A stretch of 64,000 nucleotides of DNA from Prionace glauca (Eukaryota; Chordata; Chondrichthyes; Carcharhiniformes; Carcharhinidae), in NCBI GenBank assembly GCA_037974335.1, contig CM075734.1, positions 25,942,000 through 26,005,999 of the forward strand, written 5' to 3'. The position numbers and the translations under genes are program-made. Every line of letters begins with the position of its first letter. Positions within the stretch are counted from its first letter, which is position 1. This document shows positions 42,637 through 56,300 of the stretch, piece after piece. The notes under the pieces were generated by a model. The model ran no database searches. It was not told where the DNA came from and saw only the letters and a list, made by a program, of their open reading frames with translations.

Positions 42637-43960
42637 GTTGATAGGGCGGACGCAACACGGTTTCATTAAAGGGAAGTCGTGTCTGACAAATTTACTGGAG
42701 TTCTATGAGGATGTGTCTAGGGCAGTGGATGGAGGAGAGCCAGTGGATGTGGTCTTTCTGGATTTTCAGAAGGCGTTTGACAAGGTACCTCACAAGAGGT
42801 TATTGCAGAAGGTCAGGGGACATGGAGTTGGGGGTAGGGTGTTAGCGTGGATAGAGGATTGGTTGTCAAATAGGAGGCAGAGAGTGGGGGTCAATGGATG
42901 CTATTCGGATTGGCGGTTGGTGACTAGTGGGGTGCCCCAGGGGTCGGTGCTGGGGCCTCAGCTATTTACCATTTATATAGATGATCTGGAGGAGGGAACC
43001 GAGTGCAGGGTGTCGAAATTTGCTGATGACACCAAGATTGGGGGAAAGGCAAATTGTGCGGAGGGTGTGGAGAGTCTGCAGAAGGATCTAGATAGGCTGG
43101 GCGAATGGGCCAGGAAATGGCAAATGGAATTTAATGTTGGCAAGTGTGAGGTGGTCCACTTTGGTAGGAGGAATGGTAGGAAGGACTATTACTTACGGGG
43201 CGAAAAACTGCAGCAGGCGACGGTGCAGAGGGACCTCGGGGTCCTTGTGCATGAGTCGCAAAAACCCAGCTTGCAGGTGCAGCAGGTGGTCAGGAAGGCG
43301 AATGGGATGCTGGCCTTCATAGCGAAGGGGATTGAATATAAAAGTAGGGAGGTCTTGCTGCAGCTGTATAGGGCATTGGTGAGGCCGCAGCTGGAGTACT
43401 GTGTGCAGTTTTGGGCGCCGCACCTGCGCAAGGATGTTTTGGCCCTGGAGGGAGTGCAGAGGAGGTTTACTCGGCTGATACCGGAGTTGAGGGGATTGAG
43501 CTATGAGGAGAGGCTGAATAAACTAGGCTTGTACTCGTTAGAGTTTAGAAGAATGAGGGGAGATCTCATTGAGACGTATAAGATGATGAATGGGATGGAT
43601 AGGATAGAGGTGGAGAGACTGTTCCCGCTCAAAAAAGACAGTAGGACTAGGGGGCACAGCCTCAAGATAAAGGGGGGGCGGTTTAGAACAGAGTTGAGGA
43701 GGAACTTCTTCACTCAAAGGGTGGTGAATCTCTGGAATTCTCTGCCCGTTGAAGTGGTGGAGGCTGCCTCGCTAAATATTTTTAAGAAACGGGTTGATGG
43801 GTTTTTGATAAGAGAAGGGATTAAGGGTTATGGGGAGAGGGCGGGAAGGTGGAGCTGAGTCACAACAGATCAGCCATGATCTTATTGAATGGCGGGGCAG
43901 GCTCGAAGGGCCAGATGGCCTACTCCTGCTCCTATTTCTTATGTTCTTATGATAGAGCAG
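42637..43960 (+). mobile_element. CR1-clade LINE, young copy, intact RT C-terminal frame
   Basis: A 407-codon frame is open (42635-43858) from the RT finger region ([20 protein letters not shown]) through [40 protein letters not shown], the catalytic [22 protein letters not shown] and a C-terminal region, then a 3' UTR ending cttatgttcttatg. It is 5'-truncated and nearly identical to the 52.3 kb copy. It has no endonuclease part, so it is not mobile on its own. The 5' junction holds a short inverted copy of its own sequence. Confidence 0.9.
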
Positions 43961-44589
43961 GATGAAGTTGAAAGCCTTATAAATGTCCAATATACCATTT
44001 ACCTTATATTAATTGGAGGTTTAAATTTGAAATGGTAAATTGATTTTTGGGCATTCAGCATTGAATTAGCAAATAATCCAGACAATAGGGATAAGCGATT
44101 TTGCTAATCTTAGCCATGATGCAGAGGGAAATTACAACGTTGGTGCGATTCAGGTTTGTGAACTTTAAACAAAGCTTGAGCACTGGTGATTTTAACAGAT
44201 AGTACACTGAGATGTTTCTGCTAATGTAAAATTAGCAAAGCTTAATGAAGAATAAACATTTTAGAAATATTCAATTCATATTATTTGGTAAAATTACTAG
44301 TGTGAAATTAGGTGTTTCTGGAAAACTAATGATGGAAGAGAATGAATCTGGAGGTGAAATGAAATTTGAACTTAATAAGCAGGTGAAACATTCACATTTC
44401 CGAAAGATTCATGGAAGGCAAACTTGTGTGTTTTAGAGATAAAGGATGAAGCATTTATGAGACTTAATGATTTTGTGTGAATATAGGCAGAGTAATAACT
44501 TACGAGACTTCATATTCTTGCGATGCAATAATTAGGGGACAGACTGACTGAAAAAGGACATTTACAAGACAGAGTTCTTGTCAGATAAA

Positions 44590-44900
44590 GATATAGTGAA
44601 GAACTTGAATTTATATAGCATTCCTGCTTCACTGTCAATTACTTTTAAAATGTAGTTACATTTGTAATGTTGGTAAATGCAGCAGCCAATTTGCTCACTG
44701 AGCTTACCAACAGCAATAAAAATATTTTAATGATAGTGATTGAAAGATAAACATTGGTTAGAAGCACTCCTCTACTTTGAATTGCACTATAGAATATTTT
44801 ACACCCACGAAAAAAATGCATTCAAGCCATGGGTTTAACATCTCATCTGAAGATGGCACACTCCAACACGTGCAGCATTCAGGGTGCTGCGCTCAACTAT
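44590..44900 (-). repeat. Old copy of the 7.9-kb-type SINE
   Basis: It has gaatttatatagcattcctg, cagcagccaatttgctcact and taacatctcatctgaagatg. It is diverged. Confidence 0.55.
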
Positions 44901-45164
44901 AAGCTTAAATACTTCAAGTTGGACTTTTCATTGAGACAAGAATGCTGCTACTAAATCAACATTGATACTTGACAACTGGTGGTAGTGAAAAAGAGAACCA
45001 GCAGAAAATGAACTGATGCAGATTTGACAGAGCATAAATACAAAGTTATGAAAACTAAATATATATAAAATGAAAAGGCTAAGGAGTTTCAACTGCCTAG
45101 AACACTTTACAAACTCAGTTAGCAAAGCAAAATTTAATTTCACTCACCTGATGTACTGTGGTCT

Positions 45165-45890
45165 CCAGCTCAACTTGACAGATGGACGATAATGTGGAGA
45201 AGCATGAAGTTATCCATCTTGATAGAAAGGGAGGATTTTTTGCCATAATCAAGTTCTGACCAATAAATGTTGGTATCTAGGGATTCATGTGCCCAATTAA
45301 TAAAGAAATGGTATGTTAGCTTTTCTTGCAAGGGGATTGGAGTATAACAGTAAGGTATTCAAACTTGATGTGCCATATTCAATTTGGTCTCTTTACCTAA
45401 GGAATGATCCATTTGCCTTTGGGGATGAAATGATATCACTAGCTTGATATCTGGGATGAGAGGACAAATGAAGAGAGACTGAGTAAAATAGGCCTATAAT
45501 CTCCAGAATATAGACGAATTGAGAGGTGATCTCACTGAAATATATAGAATGCTTTGAAGGTTTGACATGGAAGATGCAGAGGAGCAACTTCCCCTGGTCA
45601 GAGTCTGGAACTAAAGGCCATGGTTTCAAGATCAGATCAGCCACTTAGGTTTGAGGTGAGGAGAAATTTCTTCATTCAAGAGTCTGTGATTCTTTGAAAT
45701 TCTAACTCCCAGAGTACTGTAGATGTTCAGTTGATTAGAATATTCAAAACAGAGATAAAATGAATTAGAATACAAAAGGAATCAAAGGATAGGGACGTAG
45801 GAAAATAGAGCTGAGGGAGTTCAGCCAATATCATACTGAGTGGCAGAGCAGGTTCATAGCATATTCCTGTTATTTCTTATGTAGATTTCA
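45165..45890 (+). mobile_element. CR1-clade LINE, old copy
   Basis: It has caaggggattggagtataac at 45.33 kb, a diverged C-terminal RT end and a tail (ccaatatcatactgagtggc). It is strongly decayed. Confidence 0.65.
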
Positions 45891-47064
45891 GAATTTCTTA
45901 TCAATTCTTCTGGATTTGTTAGGCCTGAAGTGTTTGTGAGACCTTTTTCTATACATGGATGGAATATTAACCAGTTCCGGGGAGATGAATTCCCATAATA
46001 CTACAAATTAGATCTCTCCATTTGGGCACAAAGGTCTCATGATTAAAACATCCCCCACATAATACCAACATAAAACACTACAGAATTTTAAGCAAGTTAA
46101 TATGAGCATAAATTTAGTTTCTGCTGTCTTTAGCAATTCTAAAACATTACACTGAAAGGCAACGTATGGAAAAAAAGAGTATGCTAAGTTTTCACTTGAA
46201 CCTCTTCACTGTCGATAATTTAAAAAGCAGATTACTCTCAGGCTGTGGCTAAACACTTATTAAAAATGGACTTTGTGATAATCCCATTTTCAGCTGTAAA
46301 AATTACATTCTATTATGCTTGCAAATACACTAGTTCATGGAAGATTGTACTTTCACAATAATGCAAATGGGTTTGAATAGAAACTTCACTTTGAAAAACT
46401 AGCATAATTTATACCCAGATTTCCAACGGCAACCAAAGTAACTCTTAAATCCGCAATATTTCAAAAATTTAAGTAGTTCGTTGATGCCTAGATCTTCACA
46501 TGAATGAATGAGTTTATAGTAATGTTTTCTCTATTGCTCCCATCCTTTCATTTCCTGTGACTAGTTTAATATAATTTCTAATTTGCATTACTATTTATTA
46601 GCCAAGTCAATGTGGAAACTGGGACCGTGTCTGACATTTAATAATGGTACAAAAACCAGATAATCCATATTTCGTAATGCAAGTTAAGAAAAGAATCTTG
46701 GCCAGGACTTGAGGAGAGTCCTAGCTCTTTTGCAATAATGCCATTAATCTAAATAGATAGGTGGACAAGCTGCGCTGTAATGTCAATTCAATACTGATTG
46801 AAATGATAACCCATATTACATGCTCAAATTCTGTAGTGGGACTTGAATTCACACATTACTTAACAGAGAGAAGACAGAACTGAACTGAAATATGAAGCAG
46901 CGACCATGGGTCTGTTTTGTTTTGGTTTTGAGATTGTCTGCTTGTACACAAATTAAATTGTCCTCCCAATTCTTGCTCGTCTGTCTGTCTCAATACTACA
47001 AGGTTTGTCACTCTTACATCTGCTAGGCAAAAAATAAATTAAGGAGTTGATTCTCCTAACGCCA
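45891..47064. other. Intergenic AT-rich sequence between gene B and matr3
   Basis: No coding potential or recognised repeat. Together with 37.2-45.9 kb it separates the convergent 3' ends of gene B and matr3. Confidence 0.4.
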
Positions 47065-50000
47065 TCTGTCACCAATAATATAAAAATTTTATTGTGTAGT
47101 GTTCAGGCATAACAAGTTCTCCATTCCAGCCAATCTTCTCAACAGCACAATTTTAAACAAACAAAATAAACCAACAATTTCACATTTTGTCATTTAAAGC
47201 TTGTTTTCCAACTGATCCTGGACACATCAAGGTTGAAGAAAGTTTAAAAGCAAACATTTTTAAACAACACTGCAATCAAACATCAAATAAAAGGAAACCG
47301 GCCCACTTCATTAACTATCCCATTTTTCAAATAACTAATCTATTCTCCAATTTACTGCATGTTGCAGTATTGTGTGTTTAGCTGTTCTCAGAAATGTCAC
47401 ACATCATTTGGGAGTCATGTATCACTCCCAAAGGGGAGCAACTTGGCTTTCACATGCTGCTCAAGGACTGGAAATACTCCCCTACCCAGGCCAGGCATGT
47501 ATTGCTGATGGACAGACTAATTTAGCTGGTCAATTCTGGCCATATGTTTGGACGGCATGATCTACCAAGGCTTCTTTGTACAGCAGTGGGTTCATTACAG
47601 ATCAAAATCAAGGAAAAATGTTTAAACAGTTTGAATACAAAACAATGTCTTTACTAAAGACCACAGATTTAAACAAGAAGCAAGAGTACATCACAGTTCT
47701 AATCGGCAATGATTTTATATGTCTGAATACTTTAAATACCAACACCATCTCTCAGCAGTTTACTAAATACACGTGTAGATCAAAAAGACAAGCAAGTTTG
47801 CTCTTAGAAATGCAAAAGCAAGTTATGTGAGTTCAACTGCAGATGAAGACAAGGATCTGATTTAGACTCTGAGGCAAACTGAAAACATGTCACTTCATAT
47901 AAATTTAGGACAGTAAGACAGAAACCTCAATGTTCTCAAATTTGATCTTTGACACATCAGCAGCAAAACACAATAATCATAGCTTTTGCAATAATTCTGA
48001 GGGATATTAGACTTTTAGTGCACCTCTGTTGTATGTTCCGCATAGGTTAAAATGTTTTAAAATATGTGCTTAAATTTTCTACACTTTCTAAATAAACAAG
48101 ATAGTATTTAGAAAATGTACAACCAACAGAAAAACAATGTCTGGGGCTTAATTAGTCCAATGGTGTCAAACTGTTATTTTGAGTTTTTTTGGTTCCCTTG
48201 GAATTTTCAATTTTTGTTATTAATGGCAAAGATATTTTGAATATCCTACGATACAATATGCAAGAATTTACAGTGGCCTTTCCGAGTCCATGCACAAGAC
48301 TACTGATGCATCAGTAACATGAGTATCTAAAACTCAGTTACAATTGCACAAGACTTTGGAAAATGTGACATCTGAAAACAACCAACAGAGTTCATACCTC
48401 TTAATTATCCATCTGGCAAGTTCATACATTGAATGCAACATACAATCCTGAGAAATAAATTTAGCAATATAACCCTCACTTTTTCACTGCATGTCTGTCT
48501 TCGTGGGTTTCCACGCAGGTACAATTTTAATAGTTAAATTCTCTCAGGCAGTCACGTTGTACAAAGACTCCAAAGTCACTATGCACGTCAGACATTTTGC
48601 TGCAATCTGTATGAATGTACTAAAGTACAAAGATCTCAAGAAACCAAATGGAATGCCCACACCAGAGTCTAGATAGCGCCCTGAAAGAATCTACTTCAGT
48701 CTACGAAACACAGTAATGGGGACTTCCAAAATACACATTTGTTTTATTGCATTCCAGATTTAGAATGTTGATTCATCCAGATTTGGTGAAGTTGCCACAT
48801 ATCACTTTAGGACTAGACAAGTTACCGGAAATTGCAACATCAGGTACAGTTTAAAATCATACATTAGAGATCTTAAAAAAAAGACTGTTCCACTATTCAA
48901 TCACTGACCAAACCTTCTACAATTATGGTTGTGATGCAGAAAACAGCTGTTACATTAACTGATTCATTGGTCCTAACGAAAACTGCGCATGACAGTAATC
49001 AGTAAAACGAGCTAAATAAGATCTGGTATAAACAAAATTCATATGACCAAGAATGATATTTGTAAAACACTCTTAATTGCAGATTGAGAGTTTGCTAATA
49101 AATTATAACTGCATGTTTACCTAACATTACACCAAGCATTGAATATGCTACTTCAGCAAGCTTACAAAAGTAAAAATGGTAGAGTACTTACTGTACATAA
49201 CCTTATTTTCTGAAAAAAAAATGAAAGTTCACAGAAAAATATGAATTACTGCTAATTCATGGGGAGGGATGGAGGCGAAACAACTTTAACAACGTTGCAC
49301 GTTTTAAATGTAGACCTCCCACACATTTCTTTAGCTGATTTATATTGCAGGGTGATAATAATTCCTAAATTGTAGATGAAAATTCACTGAATGAATGTAG
49401 AAACAACTATTTTAAGACAACAAATAGAATGTGCTGTATTTTCCAATGTTTATAGGTGTTAAAGGAAAACCCTCAAAACTTTGCTCATTTTGGGTTGAGA
49501 TGGATGGATGTCAGTGTTGGTCCAATATATCACAACCCAGATTACAAACTCCCTATTTATGGTTTTACAATTGAAAACATAACCAATACAACTCAAAATT
49601 CCAATTTAAACAAGCCAAGAAACAATGATGGATGAGGTTCTCTCATTTAACATTTCAATCATTCTCATTACATTTCTCAAAATGGATTTCTATCGAAAGA
49701 GTATTTTACTTTTTTTCCATCACAGCCAGTTACATTGTTAACACTTATATTAGCTCAACAAAACATAACTAGCACTTCATCTCTTCACAAACCAATTCCA
49801 GATGTGTAACCAGAGACAAATACTGCATGTTGGATGTATTTGCTTCGATGTTTTTGTTACATTCAGATGTTAACAAATCAACCTTTTAAAAAAAGTTTGA
49901 AGCTTCATATTGTTAGCACTGAAGGCATAATCACTGCTTTATAAAACATTAATGTAGGTAGTGGTGAGAAGCAGTTCATAGCAAGAGATCATATTGTGTT

Positions 50001-50299
50001 CAAGATTGAGACATTGGGACTTGGGTTTCACAGCTGGAGGGATATGTGGTTTGCTGCAATTGGAGTTACATTTTCTGACTAAAAAAAAACAAACAGGAAA
50101 GCTGTGACATATCAATGTTTCAAAACTCAAACTTTTGTATAATCCTAGGTTTTTCAACATTAGAGCACGATACTCAAGTAAACGTTTTCAGTTTATAAAC
50201 TGCAAAAAAGACCACATCCATCTGGGTTGTCAGTTTGTGTTCAATGTTTTGGGTAATACTGGAATTATGTTTCTCATTGGTTGCCAGGTTCTTGTTCAG
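47065..50299 (-). other. matr3: matr3 3' UTR
   Basis: About 3.2 kb without recognised repeats, unlike nearly all the rest of the window, follows the matr3 stop codon at 50300. AATAAA signals on the minus strand lie at 48743-48748 and 47088-47093. The distal one is taken as the likely end. The extent is inferred. Confidence 0.5.
47088..47093 (-). terminator. Putative distal poly(A) signal of matr3
   Basis: AATAAA on the minus strand at the end of the repeat-free stretch. A proximal alternative is at 48743-48748. Confidence 0.4.
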
Positions 50300-50365
50300 T
50301 TACTCCTGAATGAGTTGCTGCTGCTTTTCTCTCCAGTAATCCATTGCTTGCTTGGCCAGTGTTTT
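50300..50365 (-). CDS. matr3: matr3 last coding exon
   Basis: A 66-base exon encoding [20 protein letters not shown] then E and stop TAA, after an acceptor tttaaag. It continues the zinc-finger helix in frame (HYQRLK|KTLAK; human HYQKLKKFLNKLAEERR) but differs from the mammalian tail. It is too short for automatic ORF calling and rests on splice phase and similarity of the first residues. Confidence 0.8.
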   Translation of the reverse strand, partial: KTLAKQAMDYWREKQQQLIQE

Positions 50366-53300
50366 CTTTAAAAGTATAGCAAAAAAAAATGTTAAAATAG
50401 TAACACAGACATTGCCACAGAAAACTCTCACCTTGCCTGGTTGAATGACGACAAGCAATGTCAGTGCACCAGTCAAATTCTGCTTTTATTACAAACGTTC
50501 ATGATAAATTTTGCAGTAAAAATAAAAATGCCTTATGAGCATTTACATAGTGACCTAGGAATCCTGATCCACAGCAAAATGCAATGAAGATTGCATCATA
50601 TTTGCTTATATAACCCCTAATGCAATGCAATGAACGAGATTTTGCTAAAAAAGCATACAAACAAAGCAGGTAGCTATTAAAACATAGATAGGCCAGCAAA
50701 TTGTACGAAAGATGACTTATTCCATAAATTGAAAACTACCACCAGTTTCTGGCTGATTTGTACCCCAGTTCACTTTAAGCTCATCACTTACTTAACCTCC
50801 CATAATTTTCAGAGTTTCTATTTCCATGTTAATTGCCAGTAAAACTCAAACACAAAGTTAAGACTAAAAGAAAACACTGTGGATGCTGGAATTTTAAACA
50901 AAAACAGAAATTGCTGGAAAATCTCAGCAAGTCTGACAGCATCTGTGGAGGTGGAAAACAGAGCTTACATTCGTCAGAGCTGAAGACAAAGAAAACAGGA
51001 CAAGATTAATACTGTAAGGGCAGAACAGAGGTGGGGAAGTATAATTGACAAAGATGTAATAGACAAAAAGACAAAGGGAATGTAAATGGTGGTAAAAGCA
51101 GCCCATGAAGCCCACCTTTTCAGATGAAACACCATTTCACGTGCACCTCCTTTAATCTGCTTTATATTCGCTGCTCCCAACGTGATCTACTCTACATCAG
51201 AGACCAACGCAGACTGGGTGACCGATTTGCAGAACACCTTTGGTCCATCCACAAGCAGGACCCAAACATTACTGTCGCTTGCCATTTCAACACACCATTC
51301 TGTTCTCTTGTCCACATGTCTCCCATGGCCTGCTGCATTGTTCCAGTGAAGTCCAACATCAATTGGAGGAACAGCACCCCACCTTCCGATTAGACGCTTT
51401 ACAGCCTTCCAGAATTGAGTTAAACAACTTCAGGGCATGAACTCTCTCCTCCACTTCCACTCCATTTATTTCTATCTTATTAATCCATTTGTATTACTGC
51501 ATCGTTTCATTTGTCCACTTCTTAAAAATCTCCTTCTCCATTATGTTCTGCCCCTCTCCCAAGGGAATGCCACACGCCTCAGGTGGTCCTTTGACACTCT
51601 GCACCCTTTTCCTGCCATTTACACATTCCAATTGCTTAATGGGCTGCTTTTAGCACCATTCTCAAGTCTTTACTCCATTTATGTTCTTTTTTTTCTGTCC
51701 ATGACATCTTTGTCAATTACACCCCCCACCTTATAGAATAAATCTTGTCCGGTTTTCTTTGTCTTCACCTCTGACGAAGGATTATCCAGACCTGAAACAT
51801 TAGCTCTAGTCTCTCTCCACTGATGCTGTCAGACCTGTGGAGATTTTCCAGCAATTTCTGACAAAGTTAAGTCTAGTAATTAACAATGCAATGATCCTTT
51901 TAATGATGTAATAATTATTAATGGTTGCCAATCAACATCACTTGCAAAGGAATAAGCAATTAAAAGTTACCTCAAGATGAAAACCTTTTGAGTTAAAAAT
52001 ATCTAATTTGAGATGGCCTTTTCTCTTTTACGTTTCCCAATCCAAGGTTTCCCTCACTTGATGTACCTGATTTGGCACTGAATTCACCCACCCTAATTCA
52101 CTTTCTCAGCCCTTCCACTGTCTCTTTCTCAATCCTTCAATCTCTTTGATTAAAGAGAAGAAATACTTTGCCTATTGTTAATCAAGATCCCAGATGGCCT
52201 GCTGTCCTTGTCAAATTATCAGCTTACACTTCAAGCAATTGTTTAGGTAATTTTGCCTAAATATGCAATTGTAAATATAATTGCCCATGTGCTACTGCAA
52301 CAAAAGCAGACACACACGCATATGTTTCAATGCATGATGAGATTCTTGAATAACTTCTTTGTTTCTGTCTTCACGGAGGAGGACGTGAATAATTTGCCGG
52401 GTGTTAGCGATGGAAAGGTGGTAGGAATGGAGGGTCTTAATGACATTACTGTTACTAGAGAGGTGGTGCTCGACAGACTGGAGGGGCTGATTGTGGACAA
52501 GTCCCCAGGACCGGATGGAATGCATCCGAGGGTTCTGAAAGAAATGGCGGAGGTGATAGTGGATGTCTTGGTGGTTATTTTCCAGACGTCGCTGGATTCC
52601 GGGGAAGTGCCGGAAGATTGGAAAACGGCTAATGTTACGCCGTTGTTTAAGAAGGGTGCCAGGCAAAAGGCAGGGAATTATAGGCCGGTTAGTTTAACGC
52701 CTGTGGTAGGTAAAATGTTAGAAACCGTCATTAAGGAGGAAATAGCGAGGCATCTTGAGGGGAATTGCTTGATAGGGCGGACGCAACACGGTTTCATTAA
52801 AGGGAAGTTGTGTCTGACAAATTTACTGGAGTTCTATGAGGATGTGTCTAGGGCAGTGGATAGAGGAGAGCCGGTGGATGTGGTCTTTCTGGATTTTCAG
52901 AAGGCGTTTGACAAGGTACCTCACAAGAGGTTATTGCAGAAGGTCAGGGGACATGGAGTTGGGGGTAGGGTGTTAGCGTGGATAGAGGATTGGTTGTCAA
53001 ATAGGAGGCAGAGAGTTGGGGTCAATGGATGCTATTCGGATTGGCGGTTGGTGACTAGTGGGGTGCCCCAGGGGTCGGTGCTGGGGCCTCAGCTATTTAC
53101 CATTTATATAGATGATCTGGAGGAGGGAACCGAGTGCAGGGTGTCGAAATTTGCTGATGACACCAAGATTGGGGGAAAGGCAAATTGTGCGGAGGGTGTG
53201 GAGAGTCTGCAGAAGATAGGCTGGGCGAATGGGCCAGGAAATGGCAAATGGAATTTAATGTTGGCAAGTGTGAGGTGGTCCACTTTGGTAGGAGGAATGG

Positions 53301-56300
53301 TAGAAAGGACTATTACTTACGGGGCGAAAAACTGCAGCAGGCGACGGTGCAGAGGGACCTCGGGGTCCTTGTGCATGAGTCGCAAAAACCCAGCTTGCAG
53401 GTGCAGCAGGTGGTCAGGAAGGCGAATGGGATGCTGGCCTTCATAGCGAGGGGGATTGAATATAAAAGTAGGGAGGTCTTGCTGCAGCTGTATAGGGCAT
53501 TGGTGAGGCCGCAGCTGGAGTACTGTGTGCAGTTTTGGGTGCCGCACCTGCGCAAGGATATTTTGGCCCTGCAGGGAGTGCAGAGGAGGTTTACTAGGCT
53601 GATACCAGAGTTGAGGGGATTGAGCTATGAGGAGAGGCTGAATAAACTAGGCTTGTACTCGTTAGAGTTTAGAAGAATGAGGGGAGATCTCATTGAGACG
53701 TATAAGATGTTGAATGGGATGGATAGGATAGAGGTGGAGAGACTCTTCCTGCTCAAAAAAGACAGTAGGACTAGGGGGCACAGCCTCAAGATAAAGGGGG
53801 GGCGGTTTAGAACAGAGTTGAGGAGGAACTTCTTCACTCAAAGGGTGGTGAATCTCTGGAATTCTCTGCCCGCTGAAGTGGTGGAGGCTGCCTCGCTAAA
53901 TATTTTTAAGAAACGGGTTGATGGGTTTTTGATAAGAGAAGGGATTAAGGGTTATGGGGAGAGGGCGGGAAGGTGGAGCTGAGTCACGACATATCAGCCA
54001 TGATCTTATTGAATGGCGGGGCAGGCTCGAAGGGCCAGATGGCCTACTCCTGCTCCTATTTCTTATGTTCTTATACCTATAATTATTGCTCATTTTTCCA
54101 TATCAATATAGAATAAAAACTGCTCAATTAAGCTGCTCAGTTTAACTCTTGTTGAGTTCAATGCTGATAATCTAAGTGGAAACACTTTCTAAAAACTATC
54201 TCACCAAAAAATGTGTTGCTGCAAAAAACAATGCATCAGCGATTTAATGGTTGTCTCAGTCTTCAAACTTTCATCTTCCACTTAATAGGATCACACAGAT
54301 GGGCTGAAATACTTTATTTTTCACATGAATTACATGCACTATTTGACCCTTCCCCTTCTGACAATACATAACTCCACACTTGGGCTACCTAGAAGAAACG
54401 TTCCACATTTTGAAACTGCCTGTTCTTATCGCCTGGCTTAGATTGCATGACTAAAGATAGAAATTGGAAACTATTGGAACTTTGTCTTCCTTATTCTGAA
54501 AGCTAAGCTTCTTCAAAAAGGGATGCATGCAGAAAGAGAAAAATCTACTTCCCTTAAAATTCAGACTTACCTTGAGTCTCTGATAATGATCAACGGTGCC
54601 ACAATGAGTCTGCTTCGCTGTCTCTTCACTTGTGTAGAAGAGACAGCAGAGTTTGCAATAGTAGCCAGTTTTTGGAACCACATAATCTAACCCTGAAAGA
54701 GAGTATAATGCTCTATTAGCTTTCTGATCATTACAGTGCGAGTACTTAAATATTGCTGAAGCAGACACTGCAAATATTATTCCTGGATATGTTGCACAGC
54801 GATGCAAAGCACACTGGTACAGAATATATAGCAGGCAAATAGTTAAAACATAATGTGGGGCTCAGATATTACAGGCTGTATACCAGCTTACAGAAATTAC
54901 AAATATGCAGAGTATTTATTAATATCTACAGAATGGCAGGACCAATGTGCTTAATCAAGAAGCATGCATTTTCCATTAAAAATGCAAGTCACGGGATGAT
55001 GTGGTACCTCAGTTTACAAATATTTAAGAAGTACCCACTCTGATGCCTGACAGTATGGAAGATGATGTACTGACATTAGTATTGAGCTTTATCAAACACT
55101 GTTAATTACTCAATGTTTGACAGCATTTTTTTTGTTGTAAAACTCAATGGGTCCAATTTTACCATCACGTTGCACCTGTTTTCTGGCACGAAAACTTGAC
55201 AACGTAGGACATGAAACAAGTAGCGCAATCCGTATCCACCTCTCTGCCGGTTCCCCCTTTACCAAGGCCCAAAAATGGCCTTGTATGCATTTAAATAGAC
55301 TTAATGGGCTGCATGCCTAACTTTACCAGTATTTGCCCCTTTACCACTGTGTTTGCCCTTCCAGAATCGGCATGAAACAGACATACTCCATAGGAGTCTG
55401 ATTCAGGCAGTTAGTGAAGAGGTAAGTGCCGAGCATCTGATGGCTCTGCGCTTGTGTGTGTGTGCGTGGGAGGTATTATCCAGCCTGCGAGGGATGTGGC
55501 AGGGGAGTGGAGGTACCGAAAGTTCCAGCTGCATTAAGCCCCGCCCACAGGCTTGTGAAGCACAATTCGGAATTGCTGAAATTTCTGCAGGCAGAGCACA
55601 GGGGGGGAAGGAGATTGCCTGAGAACGAGTCTAAAAATTGGGTCTGAAACACTCCCAGTTTCAAGTCCACCCAGCATTTAGAATCAAGATGATAAATTAG
55701 GGCCCTTGTCTCAATTTGAACTATGAAGAAATTGCTTAAAAGCCTGGAACAGCTATGATACAAGCCCTGCCTCAAATTTTGGATGGGCAAGTTGAACATT
55801 CTGGATCAAAAACAACTAATATTTGGCCATTGCTTCTTAATTAATCTGTTACTTAACTTATTCAATGAAGAACCTATGACTGAGAAACAATACCGAGAGT
55901 CAGCTAAGTAGATCTACAGCTACAAAATACATAAATCAGTAGCGACAAAGGACCAAAATGTTTAGTCCTCTTAAATTTAGGATTTCTATTGTGTAGTCTG
56001 GTTCCTGCCTGGTGACAGTGCCATTCAAGACACACAGGTGCAAGAATCACGAATATTGAATTTGGCAGCTAATTAGTCTTAGTTAAGTTCAATTTTCACT
56101 CTGGAGAAAAGGGCTTTACCCTCAAGGTCACTTTCTGAAGATAAACTGCAACTGATCCAACAAGCTGTGCATGAGGCAGGGTTTTCAGTTTAAAACTTGC
56201 CGAGCCATAACCTTATGCTCAATCAACTTTATTGCTGGGGGATCACAAGTTGATAAATGTATCAGCCATGACCTCTGCCAGTCTTCCAGGAATGTACTAG

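Noticed and set aside
55353-55647. Overlapping open frames at a GC-richer stretch in a matr3 intron.
   Set aside because: Two overlapping frames plus an antisense one, no recognisable domain, and repeat-like composition.
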